Shown piece after piece: positions 59,536-64,000 of a stretch of DNA of 64,000 bases (position 1 is the first letter of the stretch; each line of letters opens with the position of its first letter). This DNA comes from an uncultured Ilumatobacter sp. (GTDB taxonomy: Bacteria > Actinomycetota > Acidimicrobiia > Acidimicrobiales > Ilumatobacteraceae). The DNA lies in assembly GCA_905480335.1 (NCBI GenBank), contig CAJQPY010000010.1, positions 62,001 through 126,000 of the forward strand, in the 5' to 3' direction. Made by a program: the position numbers and the translations under genes. Below the pieces are notes generated by a model. That model was not told the origin of the DNA. It saw nothing but the letters and a program-made list of their open reading frames with translations, and made no database searches.

Positions 59536-60035
59536 TGCTCGAGCGGATCTGGTCGGGTTGGCGAGCCGCCTACGTCGGCGCTGATCGCCTGGCGTCTGAG
59601 TCGACAGCGACGAGTCCATTCACACAGATCCTCGAATCGGGCGAGTCCGACGACGAGGCGTTCATCGTGCACCGGGGGGAGCGGGTGTTCGGGATCCTCA
59701 ACATTTATCCCTACACGGCCGGACACCTGCTGGTGCTGCCATACCGAGAGGTTCCCGACCTCGCTGACTTGACAGCCGCCGAGACTGGCGAACTCTGGTC
59801 GACGGTCACCGATGCGGTGGTCGCCGTTCGGGTGGCGTATGCGCCTGACGGTCTGAATGTTGGCCTCAACCTCGGCCGGCCGGCCGGCGGATCGGTGCCG
59901 TCACACCTCCATGTGCACGTCGTGCCGCGTTGGACCGGCGACAGCAATTTTATGTCATCGATCGCCAATACCCAGACGCTTCCGGAATCGTTGACCGCCA
60001 GCGCCGATCGGTTGCGTGCAGCGTGGCCCGCATGA
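59535..60035 (+). CDS. HIT-family hydrolase/AP4A phosphorylase-like
   Basis: NIYPYTAGHLLVLPYREV and PSHLHVHVVPRWTGDSNFM. Confidence 0.9.
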   Translation: MLERIWSGWRAAYVGADRLASESTATSPFTQILESGESDDEAFIVHRGERVFGILNIYPYTAGHLLVLPYREVPDLADLTAAETGELWSTVTDAVVAVRVAYAPDGLNVGLNLGRPAGGSVPSHLHVHVVPRWTGDSNFMSSIANTQTLPESLTASADRLRAAWPA

Positions 60036-60168
60036 GCAACCGAGAAAATGGCGGCTCGCTAGCTTGGTGCCTTCGTGAGTACCTGCGGTGCTGATCGCCG
60101 CGTACCCTTTTGAGCGCTTCACGAAGAAGGCTGGCCGCCGATCGGTGCGCCCCCGTAGCCTTGCGGAG

Positions 60169-60636
60169 ATGAGCGATGAGATCCGTGACGAATTGCCGGA
60201 CGACTTGAACCCGGCGGGGTTCGTCGGCGCTTACATGTTTCCCGACAACAGCCGCCGTCGTTGGCCTGGTGCGATTTACTTAGTGTTTGCCGCCCTGTGC
60301 GTCCTGGTCCGCTTCGTTTTTTCCGACGAAGCAGTTGTGAACGACGGCTGGATTGTGGCGGCAGTGGTCCTGGGCGTTGCTGGCGTGTTCTCGCTCACGT
60401 CAGGGTGGCGGATGAACATCGACGAGAAGGACGCTTTGGTCCAGGCTCAGCAGGCCGTTGGCTTCGCAGTCGGTCACGCCTCGGCGCAGCAGGTGTGGCG
60501 TGGTCTCCGGAGCCGACCGACCTGGCGAGTGCTTTGCTACTCAGCGGAGGAGCCGCCTAAGGATCGCGGACTTGTCCTCGTTGACGCCCTCGATGGTTCG
60601 ATCGTCGAACAGCTCGTCGAACCGAACCCCGACTAG
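60169..60636 (+). CDS. Membrane protein of unknown function
   Basis: Two TM segments then soluble C-terminus; lies between HIT gene and pgsA; ORF extends upstream to 60088. Confidence 0.7.
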   Translation: MSDEIRDELPDDLNPAGFVGAYMFPDNSRRRWPGAIYLVFAALCVLVRFVFSDEAVVNDGWIVAAVVLGVAGVFSLTSGWRMNIDEKDALVQAQQAVGFAVGHASAQQVWRGLRSRPTWRVLCYSAEEPPKDRGLVLVDALDGSIVEQLVEPNPD

Positions 60637-60646
60637 CCTTTGCTCG

Positions 60647-61336
60647 ATGTTCGACGGCAGATTCAGAAAACCCGTTGATAACGCGGTCAAGCCGATCGGG
60701 AAAGTGCTCCGCAAGACCGGGCTGACTCCAGATCATCTAACAATTCTCGGCATGCTCGTCGGAATCGGCGCGGGCGTTGCCATCGGCTCGGGGCGTTTGT
60801 GGCTCGGAGCTGCGTTGGTCGTGCTAGCCGGTCTCCCCGATCTTCTTGACGGCGCCTTAGCGAAAGCCACCGATACGTCGAGTCAGCGGGGAGCTTTCTT
60901 CGATTCGACGATTGACCGGATCACCGACTTCTTTCTGCTCGGTGGAATCGCCTGGTACTTCGCGACCGGTAACTTCGCCGACGAGCTCCCAATGCTGCCA
61001 TTTGCGATCGCTGGCATGGCCTCGCTGGTGAGCTACATGCGTGCCAAAGCCGAGTCACTCGGGATTGATGCCAAGGGTGGGCTGATGGAACGCGCGGAGC
61101 GAATCATCGCAGTACTCATTGGGCTTGTTATTAATCCCTTGCTCATTCCGATTTTGTGGCTGATGCTCGTGCTGACGACGATTACTGCGTTCCAACGGTT
61201 CTGGAAAGTCTGGAAGCAAGCGGCCATCGCCCCGGTCACCCAGCAGCGCATCGAGATGCGTCGGTCCCGACGTGCCACCCGGAGGACGGCGCGAACCGAG
61301 CGACGCCGCACTCGCGTGCCGCGACGCCGTCCCTGA
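60647..61336 (+). CDS. pgsA: CDP-alcohol phosphatidyltransferase (PIP synthase/PgsA-like)
   Basis: DLLDGALAKATDTSSQRGAFFDSTIDR matches D-x2-DG-x2-A-[RK]-x8-G-x3-D-x3-D. Confidence 0.88.
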   Translation: MFDGRFRKPVDNAVKPIGKVLRKTGLTPDHLTILGMLVGIGAGVAIGSGRLWLGAALVVLAGLPDLLDGALAKATDTSSQRGAFFDSTIDRITDFFLLGGIAWYFATGNFADELPMLPFAIAGMASLVSYMRAKAESLGIDAKGGLMERAERIIAVLIGLVINPLLIPILWLMLVLTTITAFQRFWKVWKQAAIAPVTQQRIEMRRSRRATRRTARTERRRTRVPRRRP

Positions 61337-62250
61337 TGCCGGAGATCACTGACGCATTCACCACCAACGGATACAAACTCGCAGCGCTCGCGGCCCGGGT
61401 GACGCCCGGCGTGTTCGCGGCCGGCCTCGCAACACCGTTCGGTGCTGGCGCAAACTTCTTCAGCCCGGAACGCCGCGCGATGATTGAGCGGCATCTCCGT
61501 CGCGTTGACCCGACGCTCCGTGGACTTCGCCTGCGGCGCGCAAGTCAGCAGGCGTTCGATTTCTATGCCCGCTACTGGATCGAGAGCTTTCGGCTTCCGA
61601 CGCTGTCGAAGCGCGTGGTTGACCGTGGCTTCACAGAGGATGGGTACCCTCAAATCGTCGAAGCGCTACGCGAGGGTAATGGCGTGATCATCGCGCTCCC
61701 GCACCTCGGAGGCTGGGAATGGGCCGGTCGGTGGATTGCAAACCAGGGCCATGAGATCACCGTTGTAGTGGAGCATCTCGATCCCCCTGAGCTGTTCGAT
61801 TGGTTCGTCGACCTCCGGTCGAAGCTCGGGATGCATGTCGTGCCGCTCGGGCCGAAAGCCGGTGGAGCGGTGATGTCGGCCTTACGTCAAAATCACATTG
61901 TGTGTCTGCTCTCGGACCGCGATATCGGCCAATCTGGACCCGAGGTTGACTTCTTTGGTGAGCGCACCACGTTGCCGGGTGGCGCCGCGACCATCGCGCT
62001 GCGGACTGGTGCGCCGATCTTTCCGACAGCTGTGTACTTCACCGATCGCTTTGATGCGCATCTCGGTTGGGTGCGCATGCCGATTCGAGCCGAGCGGCAG
62101 TCGAAGCGGCTACGCGACGACGTGCACCGCCTGACGCAGGATCTTGCGCACGAGCTCGAGATTCTGATTCGTCGAGCGCCGTCTCAGTGGCATCTGTTCC
62201 AGCCGAACTGGCCTAGCGACCCTGGGTATGCCGATCTAGCAGAGAAGTAG
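61336..62250 (+). CDS. Phosphatidylinositol mannoside acyltransferase-like (HtrB/LpxL superfamily)
   Basis: ALPHLGGWEWAGRWIA, SDRDIGQSGPEVDFFGERTTLPGG, WHLFQPNW; TGATG junction with pgsA. Confidence 0.88.
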   Translation: MPEITDAFTTNGYKLAALAARVTPGVFAAGLATPFGAGANFFSPERRAMIERHLRRVDPTLRGLRLRRASQQAFDFYARYWIESFRLPTLSKRVVDRGFTEDGYPQIVEALREGNGVIIALPHLGGWEWAGRWIANQGHEITVVVEHLDPPELFDWFVDLRSKLGMHVVPLGPKAGGAVMSALRQNHIVCLLSDRDIGQSGPEVDFFGERTTLPGGAATIALRTGAPIFPTAVYFTDRFDAHLGWVRMPIRAERQSKRLRDDVHRLTQDLAHELEILIRRAPSQWHLFQPNWPSDPGYADLAEK

Positions 62251-62420
62251 CAGAACCTAGAGTTCGTGCGCGCTTGCCAAGTGCACGAAGACGCGCCGAC
62301 GATCGATGATCGAGGACAGCAACAGATGGTAAAATGCCTGCGTGTGGTGCGTAACCCAAGGCCATGGATTCGGCCGATCATTTTGGTCGAGCTGACCAGG
62401 TGACACCGGCTGCGTCGATC

Positions 62421-62445
62421 CGGCGTCGGGCTGAGTCCGACGCCG
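62421..62445. terminator. Hairpin CGGCGTCGG-GCTGAGT-CCGACGCCG
   Basis: Perfect 9-bp stem, 7-nt loop in the acyltransferase-pimA gap; no T-tract. Confidence 0.45.
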
Positions 62446-62467
62446 TTGCGGCGTAGGATCGTCCCAG

Positions 62468-62740
62468 ATGATCAAAGACGACATCGCCGTTGATTCTTCG
62501 CCGACGAGAGGGATGGCATCGGACTACATGGCGGTAACGATCGTCGACGGATCGGATCTGGCACAGATGGCATTTTTGAGAGGAGTCACGAGCGTGGCAG
62601 CAGGAATCGAGAGCGGCGAGCCGCTTTGGGCTTTGCGCCGACTCGGATGCGGTGTCGGTAAGGGATACCTGCTGACGAGTGTGCTCGAATTTGATGCGGC
62701 TCATCAACGTTTCGGAGTCGGCCTGGTTAGCGCGTCGTGA
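62468..62740 (+). pseudogene. Degenerate C-terminal fragment of an EAL domain
   Basis: MIKDDIAVD...VTSVAAGIESGEPLWALRRLGCGVGKGYLLTSVLEFDAAHQRF resembles the EAL C-terminal half (KID...VVAEGVET...L..LGC..GQGYL). Confidence 0.5.
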
Positions 62741-63825
62741 CGATGCGGATCGGCATTCTCTGCCCCTACAGCTTGACCGTCCCCGGCGGCGTGCAGATGC
62801 AGGTGCTCGGCTTGGCACGTGCACTCCGGTCGCGAGGCCTTGAGGCGCGGGTGCTTGGACCCTGCGACGGTCCGCCGCCGGAGAGCTTCGTGACCCCGCT
62901 CGGCAACTCGCTGCCCACCTCGGCGAACGGCTCGATTGCGCCGCTCGCTCCCGACCCACCCGCAATGTTTCGAACGTTGCAGGCACTCTCAGCCGAGCGC
63001 TTTGACGTGGTCCATCTCCATGAACCGCTCGCACCAGGGCCGACGCTCACCGCAGCGGTAACGCATCGGTATCCGACCGTCGGCACGTTCCACGCTGCCG
63101 GAACATCGGCCAGCTACCAGTTGATCAAACCTTGGCTTTTGTCGTGGATCAAGCGGATCGATCACAAGGTTGTCGTCTCGAAAGACGCGCTTGAGCTCGT
63201 TCAGTCGCATCTTGGGGGTGACTACGAGGTGCTGTTCAATGGCGTCGAGGTGGAACAGATCCGGCGGACGCCGCCAGTCGTGCTCCGTCAGGGTGAGCCG
63301 CCGGCGATCTTCTTCTGCGGGCGCCATGAGGAACGCAAGGGTCTAAGCGTTCTCGTCGAGGCCTTCAGTCGGCTCGACATTGATGCGCAACTATGGATCG
63401 CGAGCGCCGGTCCCGACACCGCACGCCTCACCGATCAGACAGCCGACGACTTGCGCGTGCGGTGGCTCGGCCGGATTACCGACGATGAGAAGTACGCCCG
63501 ACTGAGATCAGCTGACGTCTTCTGCGCGCCATCGCTTGGCGGGGAATCGTTCGGGGTTGTGTTGATCGAGGCGATGGCTGCCGGAACGACCGTGGTGGCT
63601 AGCGGGCTGGACGGGTACCGCAACGTCGCAACGCATGAGGTCGATGCATTGCTCAGCGCGCCGGGTGACGTCGACGGGCTGGTAGCTGCACTCCGGCGAG
63701 TTCTGACCGACCGAACCCTCTCCGAGCAGCTGCGAGCGTCCGGCAACACGAGGGCTGAAGATTTTGCGATGTCAGCACTCGCTGATCGATACATCGAGAT
63801 CTATCACGATCTCGCCCGCGCCTGA
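62737..63825 (+). CDS. pimA: GT4-family glycosyltransferase, PimA-like
   Basis: [82 protein letters not shown]. Confidence 0.9.
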   Translation: MTMRIGILCPYSLTVPGGVQMQVLGLARALRSRGLEARVLGPCDGPPPESFVTPLGNSLPTSANGSIAPLAPDPPAMFRTLQALSAERFDVVHLHEPLAPGPTLTAAVTHRYPTVGTFHAAGTSASYQLIKPWLLSWIKRIDHKVVVSKDALELVQSHLGGDYEVLFNGVEVEQIRRTPPVVLRQGEPPAIFFCGRHEERKGLSVLVEAFSRLDIDAQLWIASAGPDTARLTDQTADDLRVRWLGRITDDEKYARLRSADVFCAPSLGGESFGVVLIEAMAAGTTVVASGLDGYRNVATHEVDALLSAPGDVDGLVAALRRVLTDRTLSEQLRASGNTRAEDFAMSALADRYIEIYHDLARA

Positions 63826-63842
63826 CCCCTTACACTGCGCTC

Positions 63843-64000
63843 ATGCTTCTGCTCACCCTCGTCATCGTGATCGTGGTCGCCGTGATTGCCGTGGGTGTCG
63901 CCATGTACAACGGCTTAATCCGTAGCAAGAACCAGGTTGAGAACGCCTGGTCGCAGATCGATGTCCAGCTCAAGCGACGCCTTGATCTCATCCCGAACCT
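63843..64000 (+). CDS. LemA family protein, 3' truncated by window edge
   Basis: [52 protein letters not shown]. Confidence 0.9.
   Translation, partial: MLLLTLVIVIVVAVIAVGVAMYNGLIRSKNQVENAWSQIDVQLKRRLDLIPN

Noticed and set aside
62378-63034. 218-aa minus-strand ORF antisense to the EAL fragment and pimA 5' end
   Set aside because: Arg/Ser-rich composition, no domain, overlaps the conserved PimA N-terminus.
1-64000. Search for CRISPR arrays, tRNAs, rRNAs, transposases, prophage or defence islands
   Set aside because: No regularly spaced repeats, cloverleaf-like sequences or mobile-element/defence protein signatures recognised on reading; a tRNAscan/Rfam/ISfinder run would be needed to exclude them fully.

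Overview
This 64 kb, GC-rich, almost fully coding window looks like the core chromosome of an actinobacterium, probably Acidimicrobiia/Ilumatobacter-like (taxonomic inference from gene content and order only). The centrepiece is a complete-looking dcw cell-division/peptidoglycan cluster (about 21.35-39.1 kb): mraZ-rsmH-ftsL-ftsI-murE-mraY-murD-ftsW-murG-murC-murB-ftsQ-ftsZ-pgeF-yggS-sepF-divIVA, then ileS, a DksA-like gene, lspA and rluD. It has no murF, ddl or ftsA. Other blocks are: an mtrAB-lpqB-like signalling locus; a moxR-DUF58-transglutaminase cluster; dinB; a bacterial proteasome activator gene (bpa/pafE) next to dnaE; an InhA-like enoyl reductase, F420 reductase and mshC neighbourhood; and a thrS-HIT-pgsA-acyltransferase-pimA block matching the mycobacterial PIM locus. 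I found no CRISPR array, prophage, transposon, rRNA or tRNA. I did not find a convincing wholly new multi-gene system. The most useful oddities are: murG with no ATG/GTG/TTG start, probably CTG; a perfect 16-bp inverted repeat that buries a start codon; 10-bp-phased TGGGG-type MraZ boxes; a DksA-like protein lacking its zinc-finger cysteines; a Bpa C-terminus reading GTYL instead of GQYL; a degenerate EAL-domain remnant inside the PIM locus; and an apparently frameshifted GlsB/YeaQ-type gene. All calls come from reading the sequence and ORF translations; no database search was run.
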